From Cohnella phaseoli (GTDB lineage Bacteria > Bacillota > Bacilli > Paenibacillales > Paenibacillaceae): 64,000 nt of DNA. The translations under genes and the position numbers were made by a program. Positions 1-8,970 of this stretch are shown here, piece by piece. Numbering within the stretch: position 1 is the first letter of the stretch; each line of letters starts with the position of its first letter. The notes under the pieces were generated by a model that saw nothing but the letters and a program-made list of their open reading frames with translations, did not search any database and was not told where the DNA came from. The stretch is from contig NZ_QRDZ01000001.1 in NCBI RefSeq assembly GCF_003386235.1, positions 62,001-126,000 of the forward strand, written 5' to 3'.

Positions 1-147
1 CTGATTATGGGCGTGCTCACGAACGGCATGATTCTGCTTAACATCAGCGAATATTACCAGCTTGTCGTCAAAGGAGCCGTGCTGCTGTTGGCTGTGAGTC
101 TGGATTACGTATCGAAAAAACGGAGGGTTAAAGTTGCGCATACATGA
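1..147 (+). CDS. Sugar ABC transporter permease, RbsC-type (C-terminal fragment)
   Basis: The reading frame is open from the window edge and stops with TGA at 145-147, giving about 48 residues. The fragment has a hydrophobic membrane helix ending in a short basic tail (VSKKRR), which matches the C-terminus of ribose-type (BPD_transp_2, RbsC/XylH family) permeases with their characteristic NNG...VVKG...LLAV pattern. It overlaps the nanE start by 14 bases, so it is translationally coupled to it. Context suggests an importer for N-acetylmannosamine or a related amino sugar. Family assignment from so short a piece is moderate; the rest of the gene lies outside the window. Confidence 0.7.
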   Translation: MIMGVLTNGMILLNISEYYQLVVKGAVLLLAVSLDYVSKKRRVKVAHT

Positions 148-844
148 ACTTAAACGAGGATTATTCGTATCTTGTCAGGCACAGCCGGACGAGCCGCTGT
201 TCGGATCGGAATATATGGCCAGAATGGCGGTGGCGGCGGAGATGGGCGGAGCGGTAGGCGTACGCGTCAACACGATTCCGGACATCGTAGCAGTCAAGCA
301 AGCGGTCGCGATTCCGGTCATCGGCATCATCAAGCAGGAGTACCCGGATTGCTATCCCTACATTACGCCGACAATGAAGGAAGTCAGAGAGGTTGCCGCA
401 ACGGGAGCCGAGATCGTGGCGATCGACGCGAGCAAGCTGACCAAGCCGGACGGCAAAACGACGGAGCAGTTCATTCACGATATCAAAAGCGAGCTGGACA
501 TTCTGGTTATGGCGGACGTGTCGACGCTTGAAGAAGGCATCGCGGCCTGGAAAGCCGGCGCGGATCTGATTTCCTCGACGCTGTGCGGGTATACGCCCTA
601 CACGCGCAAGGAATCGAACGTGCCGATCGAGCTGCAGGAGCCCAATCTGGAAATTATCGCGGCGCTGGCCGATAAGATCGCAGCTCCAATTGTCGCGGAA
701 GGCCGTTTCTGGGACTATCGCAATGCGGTTAAAGCGCTCGAGAATGGCGCCCATTCCGTAGTTATCGGGGCCGGCATTACGAGACCGCAGATCATTACTT
801 TGAAAAACGTGACGCAGATCAACGCGTATTTGCAGACGGTATAA
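134..844 (+). CDS. nanE: N-acetylmannosamine-6-phosphate 2-epimerase (NanE)
   Basis: This enzyme converts ManNAc-6-P to GlcNAc-6-P, feeding N-acetylmannosamine or sialic acid carbon into amino-sugar catabolism in the cytoplasm. The 236-residue length is normal for the single-domain TIM-barrel NanE family. Visible family motifs are the start LKRGLFVSCQA, the arginine of VGVRVN, the catalytic lysine in GIIKQEYPDC, MADVST, and the glutamate of IVAEGRF near the C-terminal phosphate-binding region. The start is TTG with CGGAGGG just upstream, inside the end of the permease gene. The ROK kinase follows 24 bases later, giving the usual epimerase plus kinase pair. Identification is secure. Confidence 0.93.
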   Translation: MRIHELKRGLFVSCQAQPDEPLFGSEYMARMAVAAEMGGAVGVRVNTIPDIVAVKQAVAIPVIGIIKQEYPDCYPYITPTMKEVREVAATGAEIVAIDASKLTKPDGKTTEQFIHDIKSELDILVMADVSTLEEGIAAWKAGADLISSTLCGYTPYTRKESNVPIELQEPNLEIIAALADKIAAPIVAEGRFWDYRNAVKALENGAHSVVIGAGITRPQIITLKNVTQINAYLQTV

Positions 845-868
845 GCGATTGAAGACGAGGTGAGGACA

Positions 869-1792
869 ATGATCGCGCTTGGCATAGACATCGGCGGAAC
901 GAAAATCGCCGGCGGAATCGTCGACGATAACGGATCGCTGCTTGACGTCGAGTATCGGGCGACGGATGCTTCCAAAGGGAAAGATTATGTTTTGGAAGGA
1001 ATAGACGAGCTGATTACCGAGCTGTGCAGCCGCTGTAAGCCGGATGCGATCGGTATCGGCAGCGCGGGGCGGATCGACGTGGATTCGGGCAGCGTCTATT
1101 ACGCCACATCGAATCTTCCGAATTGGACCGGGCTGAATCTGAAGCGGCATATCGAGGACAGGCACGGCATTCCGACGATCGTCGATAACGACGTCAACAC
1201 GGCCGGCATCGGAGAGATGTGGCTGGGAGCGGGGAAAAACGAACAATCGACGGTGTGCGTGACGCTGGGCACCGGAATTGCGGCAGCGGTATTCGTCGAC
1301 GGAAAAATCGTCAGGGGCGGCCGCTGGAGCGCCGGAGAGATCGGCCATATGATTCTATACCCCGGCGGCAGGCCGTGCAATTGCGGACAGCGGGGCTGCT
1401 TCGAGCAATACGGCTCGGGAACCGCTCTCTATAGAAGCTACAACGAGCGCCGCGGCGAGGAAGCGATCGCTTCGGGCAGACAGTTCTTCGAATTGCTGGC
1501 AACCGGCGACATTGCCGCACGCGATACGCTCGACGCCTTCATATCCGATTTGGCTGTAGCGTTTATCAGCTTGGCGAACGTGTACGACCCGGATCTGTTC
1601 ATCGTTGGCGGCGGGCTGATCGACACCAAAGAATGGTGGTGGGAGAGACTAGAGCGGCACATTCGCGAACAGGCCAACCCGGCCGTGGCAAGCATGAAGC
1701 TCGTTCCCGCCGCCTTCAAAAATCAAGCGGGGATGCTTGGCGCGGCGAAGCTGGGCTTCGAGTATGTAGCAGAGCTGAACGCATCGAAGTAG
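869..1792 (+). CDS. ROK-family sugar kinase, probable N-acetylmannosamine kinase
   Basis: A 307-residue ROK kinase. It carries the N-terminal phosphate loop LGIDIGGTKIAGG, the catalytic-aspartate region VDNDVNTAGIGE, the GTGIAAA loop, and the ROK zinc motif GHM...CNCGQRGCFE around residues 165-185. With nanE directly upstream, the likely reaction is ATP-dependent phosphorylation of ManNAc to ManNAc-6-P, although ROK kinases for glucose or GlcNAc look alike. I prefer ATG at 869 (AGGTGAGG just upstream); a GTG at 860 is the alternative. It is the last gene of the operon: the 1812-2040 palindrome follows and probably ends transcription. Confidence 0.85.
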   Translation: MIALGIDIGGTKIAGGIVDDNGSLLDVEYRATDASKGKDYVLEGIDELITELCSRCKPDAIGIGSAGRIDVDSGSVYYATSNLPNWTGLNLKRHIEDRHGIPTIVDNDVNTAGIGEMWLGAGKNEQSTVCVTLGTGIAAAVFVDGKIVRGGRWSAGEIGHMILYPGGRPCNCGQRGCFEQYGSGTALYRSYNERRGEEAIASGRQFFELLATGDIAARDTLDAFISDLAVAFISLANVYDPDLFIVGGGLIDTKEWWWERLERHIREQANPAVASMKLVPAAFKNQAGMLGAAKLGFEYVAELNASK

Positions 1793-1811
1793 ACAGCGCA
1801 GCAGAAGGACG

Positions 1812-2040
1812 AAAAAGGGGCTGTCTCATAGGCTCTTCGAGTTGCTCTAAAAGATAATCGATAATAAAGGTGCAAGGTGTATATACCTCCCTCCGATGCT
1901 ATACGCTCCTGAAATTTGAATGGGTAAACCCGTCACAATGTGATTTCAGGAGCGTATGAGGCAGTCTACGGGAGGTATATACACCTTACTTTACATATCG
2001 ATCATCTTAAGCAGTTCTACCTATGAGACAGCCCCTTTTT
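1812..2040. mobile_element. MITE-like palindromic element, copy 1
   Basis: A 229-bp non-coding element with perfect 19-bp terminal inverted repeats (1812-1830 and 2022-2040, core GGGGCTGTCTCATA) and long, nearly self-complementary arms containing AAGGTGTATATACCTCC and ATACGCTCCTGAAAT. The arms surround a short centre with GGGTAAACCC. A second, diverged copy lies inverted at 63647-63865, which shows it is a dispersed repeat. It contains no ORF of note, so any movement would need a transposase in trans. It sits between convergent genes (the kinase at + and AraC at -), and its C4T5/A5G4 ends would also serve as a bidirectional terminator. No clear target-site duplication was found. Confidence 0.85.
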
Positions 2041-2087
2041 GCCGATAGGTGCGGTTCCGCTAGTCAAAATTGCATTCGGCACAGCGC

Positions 2088-2963
2088 TCAATTCAGAGAA
2101 TGCCATTTTTTGCGGAAGGCTAATGGCGTCGTTTCGACCCTGCTTTTAAATAAATTAATGAAATGCGTGACATTGTCAATCCCGATTCGAGCCGCGATTT
2201 CTTCCACCGGAACGTTGGAATACTTCAGCCATTCTTTCGCTTTGTTGATCCGCAGGTTGATGACGTATTCGTTCGGAGTATCCCCCATATATTTCTTAAA
2301 CGTCTTGGCGAGATGGAATTTGTTAAGCGCAAACTGCTCGGCAAGCTGCTCCAGGCGAATTTTCTCCGTGTAATGCTTGTCCAGAAAGTCGACGATGGGC
2401 GCGATAAAATGAGGCAACATGTCCATATCCCCTTGAGGCTGGCTCGCCGACAACAGCAATTCCGTCAATAGAGAGACCAGCAGCCGCGAACTAAGCAGCT
2501 CGGTTCCGTAATCTTTCTGCTGATGAAGCCGGATCAGTTGCCCCAGCATGTCGGGAATCGGCGACGCCGCGTCCAGCGAGAGGATCGGGTTCGAGCTTTT
2601 GGCGAATTGTTCGTAATACCCCCGGCTCGTGCCCCCGTAGAAATGAACCCAGACCAGCTCCCACAGGTTTTGCCGATCCGTTGTATAGTAGTGGTGCTCC
2701 ATACAGTCAATGAAAAACAGTTGGCCGGGCCCAAGCGTATAGGAACGATTCCGGTATTTCAAGGTTCCGGTTCCCGCAGCCGTATATACAATTAAATAAG
2801 AATTCAAATGCTCCCGTTCCGTAAAATATCCGGGCAGCGTCTGGAAATGGCCGACCTCCTGCACGTAGAAAAACGAGGATCTGGCGGTTTTGCTCGGCGT
2901 CGCAATAAGGCGCACGGACGATTCCGTCCAGAGGGAAGCGAAATTTTCGCTGAATGAGGTCAT
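2088..2963 (-). CDS. AraC-family regulator with cupin sensor domain
   Basis: A 291-residue transcription factor. Residues about 30-150 form the AraC-type sugar-sensing cupin (YLIVYTAAGTGTLKYRN, LFFIDCMEHHYY). Residues about 190-290 form the two-HTH DNA-binding domain (RLEQLAEQFALNKFHLAKTFKKYMG and VEEIAARIGIDNVTHFINLFKS). Start ATG has GGAG upstream. It is divergent from the GH106-like gene at 3126 with about 160 bases between, so it most likely controls that gene in response to a released sugar such as rhamnose. The inducer cannot be read from sequence. Confidence 0.88.
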   Translation of the reverse strand: MTSFSENFASLWTESSVRLIATPSKTARSSFFYVQEVGHFQTLPGYFTEREHLNSYLIVYTAAGTGTLKYRNRSYTLGPGQLFFIDCMEHHYYTTDRQNLWELVWVHFYGGTSRGYYEQFAKSSNPILSLDAASPIPDMLGQLIRLHQQKDYGTELLSSRLLVSLLTELLLSASQPQGDMDMLPHFIAPIVDFLDKHYTEKIRLEQLAEQFALNKFHLAKTFKKYMGDTPNEYVINLRINKAKEWLKYSNVPVEEIAARIGIDNVTHFINLFKSRVETTPLAFRKKWHSLN

Positions 2964-3125
2964 CTTATAACATCTCCGTCAAGATACTAGGATTTTCTCT
3001 CAACTTCCTGTGATGCGTTTTGGAATTAAACCGGATACACTTGAGTTGTCAAACTATTATTTCACAATCGCCGAATGGGTGCAAAGGAATTCAAAAGAGA
3101 TTACGCGAGACGGAGGATGACGGAG

Positions 3126-6100
3126 ATGAGCGAACGGAAAGAGATGGATTGGCGCGGCAAGTTTGTCGAGCCGACTTCGGAATATCGCCCGGCCCCTTTG
3201 TGGGTATGGAACGATGAGATGGAGCCCGAGTCTATTCGCCTTCAATTGCAGAAAATGGCGGACAAAGGCTACGGCGGCGCGTTCGTGCACCCGAGGCCGG
3301 GCTTGATTACGCCGTACTTGTCCGAGGAGTGGTTCTCCTTGTGGGGGATTGCTTTGGAAGAGGCGGAGCGTCTCGGTCTGAAGCTGTACATTTACGACGA
3401 GAACTCGTATCCTTCCGGCTTTGCCGGCGGACATGTGCCTTCGGAGCTGCCGGATTGTCTGGCCAATTGCGTTCTGTTCAAGGAATACAAGCTCGAAGAG
3501 CTGGATCGGCTCACGCGAGTGCCTTCCGCCATGCTGAACCGGCCCGGCAAGCCGATCCGCGCTTTCGCGATGCGTCGCAATGCGGAGACCTGGGAAATCG
3601 CCGAGGACGTCACGCTGCTGCCCGCCGCAGAGTGGGCGAGCCGCGGGGAAAGCTTCTGGGTGTTCGAGCTGGGCACGCCGGAGACGAACAACTGGCTCGG
3701 CGGCTTTGCCTATACGGACCTGCTGCGTCCGGAAGTGACCGAGCATTTCTTGCGGACGACGCACGAACAGTATCGAAGCCGGTTCGGCGACCGGTTCGGA
3801 ACGTCGATTCCCGCTCTGTTCACGGACGAGCCGGAAATATCGCCGGGCAACCTGTTCCAAGAGGGAGCGGATTTCCTTCCGTTCAGCTACTGGTTTGCCT
3901 CCGAATTCGCCAAGCGGAACGGCTACGATCTGCTTGATTATTTGCCGTTCCTGTTCCGCGATGCCGTAAGCGCGAACCCGGAGAGGGACGCGGCCCCGGT
4001 GCGGTACGATTTCTACGCCACGATTCATCAGCTGTGGACGGACAATTCGGTGCGTCCGATTTCCGAGTGGTGCGAGCGGAACGGGATCGCCTACACCGGC
4101 CACTATCTGGAGCACAACTGGCCTCATCCGTTCCATCGGAGCTCTCCGGCCGTCATGTCCATGTACGAGTACATGCATTGGCCGGCGATCGATATGCTCC
4201 TGACTCATATGTTTCGCGATAATGCTCCGGCTGACGATCTCATGGCCGAGACGAGCCATCTGGCGATCGGGATCCGGGAGGTCCACAGCGCGGCCAACCA
4301 ATTCGACCGTCCTCGCGTGCTGTGCGAAGCGTTCGGCGCGGGAGGCTGGGACGCTTCGTTCGAGGATTTCAAGCGAATCGGAGATTGGCTGTACGCCAAC
4401 GGGATCAATTTTCTGAATCCGCATTTGACGTATTCGACGATTGTCGGCGCGCGCAAGCGGGACCACCCGCAATCGTTCGATTGGCGGCAGCCTTGGTGGG
4501 ACGAGCTGCGCGGCCTGAACGATTATTTCTCGCGGCTATCCTTCGCGCTGTCGGAAGGCAAGACGTACAACCGGATTCTCGTGCTTAACCCGACGACGTC
4601 GTCTTTCCTGTTCACTCCGGGCGATCTGGAGAATAACGAAAGCTATAAGCTCGGCATCGTTCAAACCCGGGAGCTGGCCCAGCGCTTAATCGACGCGGGC
4701 TGGGATTACGACTGGTGCGACGAGTATATAATGGCGCGTCATGGCGCGGTTTCGGGAGCGCAAATCCAAGTCGCGAACCGGACATACGACGTCGTGATCG
4801 TGCCGCCCGGCATGCTGAATGCGAAGGGCGAGACGGTGGAGCTGCTGCGCGGATTTATGGCCGGCGGCGGCAGGGTGATCGCCTGGAACGACGGGCTGAG
4901 CCGGAAGGAAGGACGAAGCTGGCAGGCGTCCGAGCTAACGGGCATGCAGGGCTGGATCGCCGTCGACGGCTTCGCGCAGACGGATTCCGCTTTGCGGGAG
5001 ACGCTTCGTCCACGGTCCATATGGCAGTCCGGTGTCCGGGAGCGAGCCGGGGTTACGCAGCTGCGGCGCGAGATGGACGACGGGAGCACGTTTCATTTTA
5101 TCGTTAATAGCTTTGCGCAAGGGTTCGAGGACACCTTTGTCGTTCCGGGACGTTACGGAGAAATCTGGGACCCTCTTACCGGCTCGGTGACTTCGCTTTC
5201 GGAGGGGCTCGATATCCCCGCGGCTCAGGCAGATTACAGCCCGGTGGCTTCGTTAGCGGGGGCGGAGCAGGGACAGCTTGCGATCCCGGTTTCGCTGGCC
5301 GGTTCCGGTTCGCTGCTCATCCGCGTGTATCCTGAGAAAATTAACAATGCTTCAGCAGCCGTTGACGGCATGCATGCGTCGGGAGACGCAAACGCGGCGA
5401 GCAGCCGTCTTTCGACGGAACCATCGGTCGTCACGCCCGAGCAGCCGAACATTTTCCCCATCTCCTACTGCGATCTTACTTTGGGGGAAAAAACCTATTC
5501 GGGGCTGTACACGACGCAAGCGAACCGCTTCGCCTTTGAGTATCACGGCTTTTCAATGAATCCTTGGGACAACGGGGTACAGTTCAAGCGCCGGCTGCTC
5601 GACCGGGAAGCGTCGTTCGACGAGCGGACGGGGCTTGCGGTACAGTACCGTTTTCGCATAGCGGGGGAAGGAATTCCCGAGAAAATCGAGCTGATGGTCG
5701 AGCGTCCGGAGCTGTACGACATTCGCGTCAACGATGTTGCTATCGAAATGAGTCCGGGCACCTGCTGGCTGGACCACCATATGGGGCAAGCCTCGATTCG
5801 CGAAGCCGTCCGGGGTGGAGAGAATGTGATTCGGCTTGAGGCGAAGCCGTTCTCGATCTTTATGGAAATCGAGGCCGTGTATGTGACGGGCGACTTCGGT
5901 GTAACGGAGAATGAAGGGGAATGGGTCATCGGCAAACCTGAACGCGCGCCTGCAGCCGGTACATGGAAGGAGCAGGGATACCCGTTTTACGGTTCGGCGT
6001 TTACCTATACCAAGCAAGTACCCGTTCCGGACGCCGCCCGCGAGATCAAAGTCTCGTTGCCCGATTGGAGAGGAACGATTGCCAGCGTTCAAGTGAACGG

Positions 6101-6371
6101 CGAGAATGCCGGAATGATCGGTTTTGACCGCGAGAACAGCCTGGACATCACGCCATACGCGCAGCCCGGTTCAATCGCCGAGGTGACTGTCCGCGTCTGC
6201 GGATCGTTCAAAAACTTGATGGGGCCGCATTTCGATCCGATGAAGCCCCGCAATACCGCCTGGCCCGGCAACTGGAAGAAATCCCCGATGTTCGGCCCTC
6301 CACCGGCAGAGGAGTTTGATCTGATCGACTACGGATTGTTCGCCGACTTCGTTGTCGAGGTAATAGAGTAA
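3126..6371 (+). CDS. Large GH106-like glycoside hydrolase (alpha-L-rhamnosidase-type)
   Basis: About 1081 residues with no signal peptide, so probably cytoplasmic. The N-terminal part (roughly residues 15-500) is a TIM-barrel region with features typical of GH106 and related uncharacterised hydrolases: YRPAPLWVWND, GGAFVHPRPGL, YIYDENSYPSGFAGG, an acidic FTDEPEISPG and VLCEAFGAGGWD...GINFLNPHLTYS. A Rossmann-like insert (LLRGFMAGGGRVIAWNDG) and C-terminal beta-sandwich regions follow. I chose ATG 3126 because GGAGG lies 9 bases upstream; ATGs at 3075 and 3117 are less well placed. GH106 removes alpha-L-rhamnose from pectic glycans, but the exact substrate is inference. Terminator at 6395-6446. 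Confidence 0.75.
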   Translation: MSERKEMDWRGKFVEPTSEYRPAPLWVWNDEMEPESIRLQLQKMADKGYGGAFVHPRPGLITPYLSEEWFSLWGIALEEAERLGLKLYIYDENSYPSGFAGGHVPSELPDCLANCVLFKEYKLEELDRLTRVPSAMLNRPGKPIRAFAMRRNAETWEIAEDVTLLPAAEWASRGESFWVFELGTPETNNWLGGFAYTDLLRPEVTEHFLRTTHEQYRSRFGDRFGTSIPALFTDEPEISPGNLFQEGADFLPFSYWFASEFAKRNGYDLLDYLPFLFRDAVSANPERDAAPVRYDFYATIHQLWTDNSVRPISEWCERNGIAYTGHYLEHNWPHPFHRSSPAVMSMYEYMHWPAIDMLLTHMFRDNAPADDLMAETSHLAIGIREVHSAANQFDRPRVLCEAFGAGGWDASFEDFKRIGDWLYANGINFLNPHLTYSTIVGARKRDHPQSFDWRQPWWDELRGLNDYFSRLSFALSEGKTYNRILVLNPTTSSFLFTPGDLENNESYKLGIVQTRELAQRLIDAGWDYDWCDEYIMARHGAVSGAQIQVANRTYDVVIVPPGMLNAKGETVELLRGFMAGGGRVIAWNDGLSRKEGRSWQASELTGMQGWIAVDGFAQTDSALRETLRPRSIWQSGVRERAGVTQLRREMDDGSTFHFIVNSFAQGFEDTFVVPGRYGEIWDPLTGSVTSLSEGLDIPAAQADYSPVASLAGAEQGQLAIPVSLAGSGSLLIRVYPEKINNASAAVDGMHASGDANAASSRLSTEPSVVTPEQPNIFPISYCDLTLGEKTYSGLYTTQANRFAFEYHGFSMNPWDNGVQFKRRLLDREASFDERTGLAVQYRFRIAGEGIPEKIELMVERPELYDIRVNDVAIEMSPGTCWLDHHMGQASIREAVRGGENVIRLEAKPFSIFMEIEAVYVTGDFGVTENEGEWVIGKPERAPAAGTWKEQGYPFYGSAFTYTKQVPVPDAAREIKVSLPDWRGTIASVQVNGENAGMIGFDRENSLDITPYAQPGSIAEVTVRVCGSFKNLMGPHFDPMKPRNTAWPGNWKKSPMFGPPPAEEFDLIDYGLFADFVVEVIE

Positions 6372-6394
6372 ACAGTGCGAAAGAAAGCATACGC

Positions 6395-6446
6395 AGGGGA
6401 TGTTCTGTACAGTCATGTGAGACGGCTGGGGACATCCCTTGTTTGT
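6395..6446 (+). terminator. Rho-independent terminator-like hairpin after the GH106-like gene
   Basis: The arms AGGGGATGT (from 6395) and ACATCCCTT (to 6440) pair around a loop, followed by a T-rich GTTTGTTGG. It lies between convergent genes and could also serve the LysR gene on the minus strand. Confidence 0.5.
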
Positions 6447-6450
6447 TGGT

Positions 6451-7341
6451 TCAGCCGAAATGCTGTTCCAGCAACGAAATAAATTGTTTGGCAGCGGGGG
6501 AAAGGTGCTTGCTGCGATGATAAATATAGCTGATTCCGCGATGAAAACGAATGTCCGCCAACGGAATTTGGACTAATAATCCGCTTTTTAGCTCCTGCTG
6601 AACGGCAAAGTTCGAGACAAGCGATACGCCAAGCTCGTGGATCACCGCTTGCTTGATGCCCTCCGTATTGCTAATTTCCATATATTTCGGAGGGTTGAAG
6701 CCATACTCTTGGAACTTCATTTCCAAATAGGTGCGAGTGGCGGATTTGTCCGGTTTCATAATAAACGTGTCGTTGGCGAAATCCGTTAAGGTACACTCTC
6801 GTTCCCCGGCTAGCGGGTGGGACGGCGGCACGATCAGCACAAGCTCGTCCTCATAGAAAACCTTCTTTTCGAAGCTCGCTTCGTCCATGGCGATCCGGTC
6901 GGAGATGACGAGAAGCTCCACTTTGTTTGTTTCCATCATGCGAATCAGATGACGGGAAGAAGTGATGTTCATATTAATGTTGATGTTCGGGAAGGCTTTG
7001 GAGAAGCTTCGCAAAACTTGCGGGAGCAGATAGACTCCGACGAAGTTGCTCGCTCCGAAGGACAGCGTTCCGTAGCTCAAATCCTCCAATTGCCGGATAT
7101 GGTCCTTCGCCGAATGGAGCAGGTTGACGATTTGCTCCGCATAGGTCTTAAAGTGCTCGCCCTGCTTGGTCAAGTACAGCTTTTTACCGATTCGGTCGAA
7201 GAGCGGAACGCCCAGTTCGTCCTCGATGCTCTGGATCTGCATGCTGACGGACGGCTGGGAGCAGTAAAGCAGCTCGGCCGCTTCGGTGAAGTTTAAGCAC
7301 TCGGACAACGTAATGAAGGTTTGCAGCTTGTTGATATTCAT
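6451..7341 (-). CDS. LysR-family transcriptional regulator (CysL/CbbR-like)
   Basis: A 296-residue LTTR. The N-terminal winged HTH occupies residues 1-60 (LQTFITLSECLNFTEAAELLYCSQPSVSMQIQSIE), followed by a LysR substrate-binding domain (about 90-295) with the usual GIKQAVIHELGVSLVS turn. AGAAGGGA lies upstream of the ATG. The gene is divergent from a DASS anion permease with 122 bases between them, which contain a perfect 9-bp-arm palindrome at 7358-7380. It is most likely the activator of the permease-ApgM operon; its closest-looking relatives are CysL/CbbR-type regulators that sense small anions or phosphorylated acids. The effector is unknown. Confidence 0.88.
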   Translation of the reverse strand: MNINKLQTFITLSECLNFTEAAELLYCSQPSVSMQIQSIEDELGVPLFDRIGKKLYLTKQGEHFKTYAEQIVNLLHSAKDHIRQLEDLSYGTLSFGASNFVGVYLLPQVLRSFSKAFPNININMNITSSRHLIRMMETNKVELLVISDRIAMDEASFEKKVFYEDELVLIVPPSHPLAGERECTLTDFANDTFIMKPDKSATRTYLEMKFQEYGFNPPKYMEISNTEGIKQAVIHELGVSLVSNFAVQQELKSGLLVQIPLADIRFHRGISYIYHRSKHLSPAAKQFISLLEQHFG

Positions 7342-7357
7342 TCCATTCGTCCCTTCT

Positions 7358-7380
7358 AACCATAACGTTTTGTTATGGTT
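7358..7380. promoter_or_regulatory. Palindromic candidate LysR operator
   Basis: The 9-bp arms AACCATAAC and GTTATGGTT are a perfect inverted repeat around GTTTT and include the T-N11-A spacing seen in LysR sites. It lies between the LysR start and the divergent permease, just upstream of a TATTAT -10-like sequence near 7399. Confidence 0.6.
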
Positions 7381-7463
7381 ATTAAAATTAAATCAAATTG
7401 TATTATACTACTCTGTCGGCTAAGATGAAAGCGATAACATCAGCGATATGAGGAGGATATTAG

Positions 7464-8951
7464 ATGTCGGAAGTGCATGCGTCTGCGGATAAGAACGGGA
7501 AAGAGCCGTCTTCCGAGAAAAAAAGCAAGGTAGAGGAGACGATGAAGAAGATCGGAATTCCGCTCGCGATCCTCGTGGCGCTGCTGCTCTTCTTCATGCC
7601 GACACCTGAAGGACTTGGCGTGGAGGCGCAGCGCGCGCTGGCTATTTTTACCGGAGCGTTGATCCTATGGATTACGACGCCCATTCCGATTTATTTGACG
7701 TCGATTATTGCGATTTTGCTATTGCCTTTGGTTGGGGCGGTCAAAGATCAGGGAGTTGCATTCGGAACTTTAGGGTTCGACGTGATCTGGCTGATGGTAG
7801 CCGCATTTATTTTGACGTCGGCGATGGTGAAGTCCAATATGGGCAGAAGATTGTCCCTGTGGATGATAACGAAGTTCGGCAAAACGCCCAAAAGAACCTT
7901 GTTCCTGCTTGTAGTCATTAACTTTATTCTGGCCTTCTTCGTTCCGTCCACGACGGCAAGAGCAACGCTAATGGTGCCGATCTGCTTGATCCTGCTTGAG
8001 GTTTACAAAGCGATTCCGGGCAAAAGCCGTCTGGGCAAAACTATGATGCTTCAAGGCGTACAGGCGGATGCGCTGGCGACCTCGGGCGTTATGACGGCGA
8101 CGTCCGGCAACATTATCGCGGTCGGGTTCATCAACGAACAAGCCGGAGGCCATATCGGATATATGGATTGGCTGCTGGCCTCCATGCCTACCGCGATCAT
8201 TACGATGACCATTACGTTTTTTATTGGATTAAAGCTGTTCTCCGTGAACAGCGAGACCGGCATTAATAACGTCAGGGACACGCTGAAGGAGGAGCTGGAC
8301 AAATTAGGCCGCTTCTCTCTGGCGGAGAAGAAAGCGCTGGCCATCTTCATCTTTACCGTCCTGCTGTGGGCTACCGGAGATTATCATCAAGGCTGGTTCG
8401 GATTCGAGATCAGCACCGAACAGACGGCCGTGCTTGGAGCGCTCCTGTGCTTGCTGCCCAGAGTCGGGATGATGACCTGGAAGGAAGCGAATATCAAGTG
8501 GGAGCTGATGATTTTTGCCGCAGGCGCGTATGCGGTCGGGAACGCGCTGGACAAATCGGGAGGCGCGGAATGGATCATCGGTAAAGTGGTCGACGCGCTG
8601 GGCCTGGAGCATATGAATCATGCGCTCGTCTATATTTGCGTCATTTTCCTAAGTATGTACAGCCATCTTATTTTCACGAGCAAAACGGTTCGCGTAACGA
8701 TCCTGATTCCGGCGTTTATTGCGCTGGCCAAAACGTTGGGCATCGATCCGGTGCCGCTCGCCTTGGCGGCCGCCATGACGATGACTTACACGATTACGCT
8801 TCCGCCGCACTCGAAGGTGAACACGATTTATTTCGGAACCGGCTATTTCTCCGTATGGGATCAGGTAAAGTATGCCATCGTCACTTGCTTTATCGGCGCC
8901 AGCGTCATCAGCTTGGCCGTGTTTACCTGGTTCAAGGTGATCGGAATATAG
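7464..8951 (+). CDS. DASS/SLC13-family anion permease
   Basis: A 495-residue integral membrane protein of the divalent anion:sodium symporter family (YflS/CitT/SdcS-like). After a charged 30-residue cytoplasmic start there are about 12-13 hydrophobic segments. The two paired substrate/sodium loops appear as PSTTARATLMVPI (about residues 155-170) and FTSKTVRVTILIPAFIAL (about 405-420), with TLPPHSKVNTIYFGTG near the C-terminus. It imports an organic or oxo-anion such as a dicarboxylate, but the substrate is not determinable. RBS GAGGAGG. The ApgM homologue follows after 19 bases, so the two are co-transcribed. Confidence 0.85.
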   Translation: MSEVHASADKNGKEPSSEKKSKVEETMKKIGIPLAILVALLLFFMPTPEGLGVEAQRALAIFTGALILWITTPIPIYLTSIIAILLLPLVGAVKDQGVAFGTLGFDVIWLMVAAFILTSAMVKSNMGRRLSLWMITKFGKTPKRTLFLLVVINFILAFFVPSTTARATLMVPICLILLEVYKAIPGKSRLGKTMMLQGVQADALATSGVMTATSGNIIAVGFINEQAGGHIGYMDWLLASMPTAIITMTITFFIGLKLFSVNSETGINNVRDTLKEELDKLGRFSLAEKKALAIFIFTVLLWATGDYHQGWFGFEISTEQTAVLGALLCLLPRVGMMTWKEANIKWELMIFAAGAYAVGNALDKSGGAEWIIGKVVDALGLEHMNHALVYICVIFLSMYSHLIFTSKTVRVTILIPAFIALAKTLGIDPVPLALAAAMTMTYTITLPPHSKVNTIYFGTGYFSVWDQVKYAIVTCFIGASVISLAVFTWFKVIGI

Positions 8952-8970
8952 AAGCATTCAGGAGGAGACC

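Noticed and set aside
3057..4472. 471-codon minus-strand ORF inside the GH106-like gene
   Set aside because: It is a shadow of G/C-rich coding sequence: it is Arg/His/Pro/Gln-rich, has no recognisable domain or RBS, and lies wholly opposite a clear gene. The same applies to long antisense ORFs at 161-1348, 30491-31807, 42540-43622 and 52865-54211.
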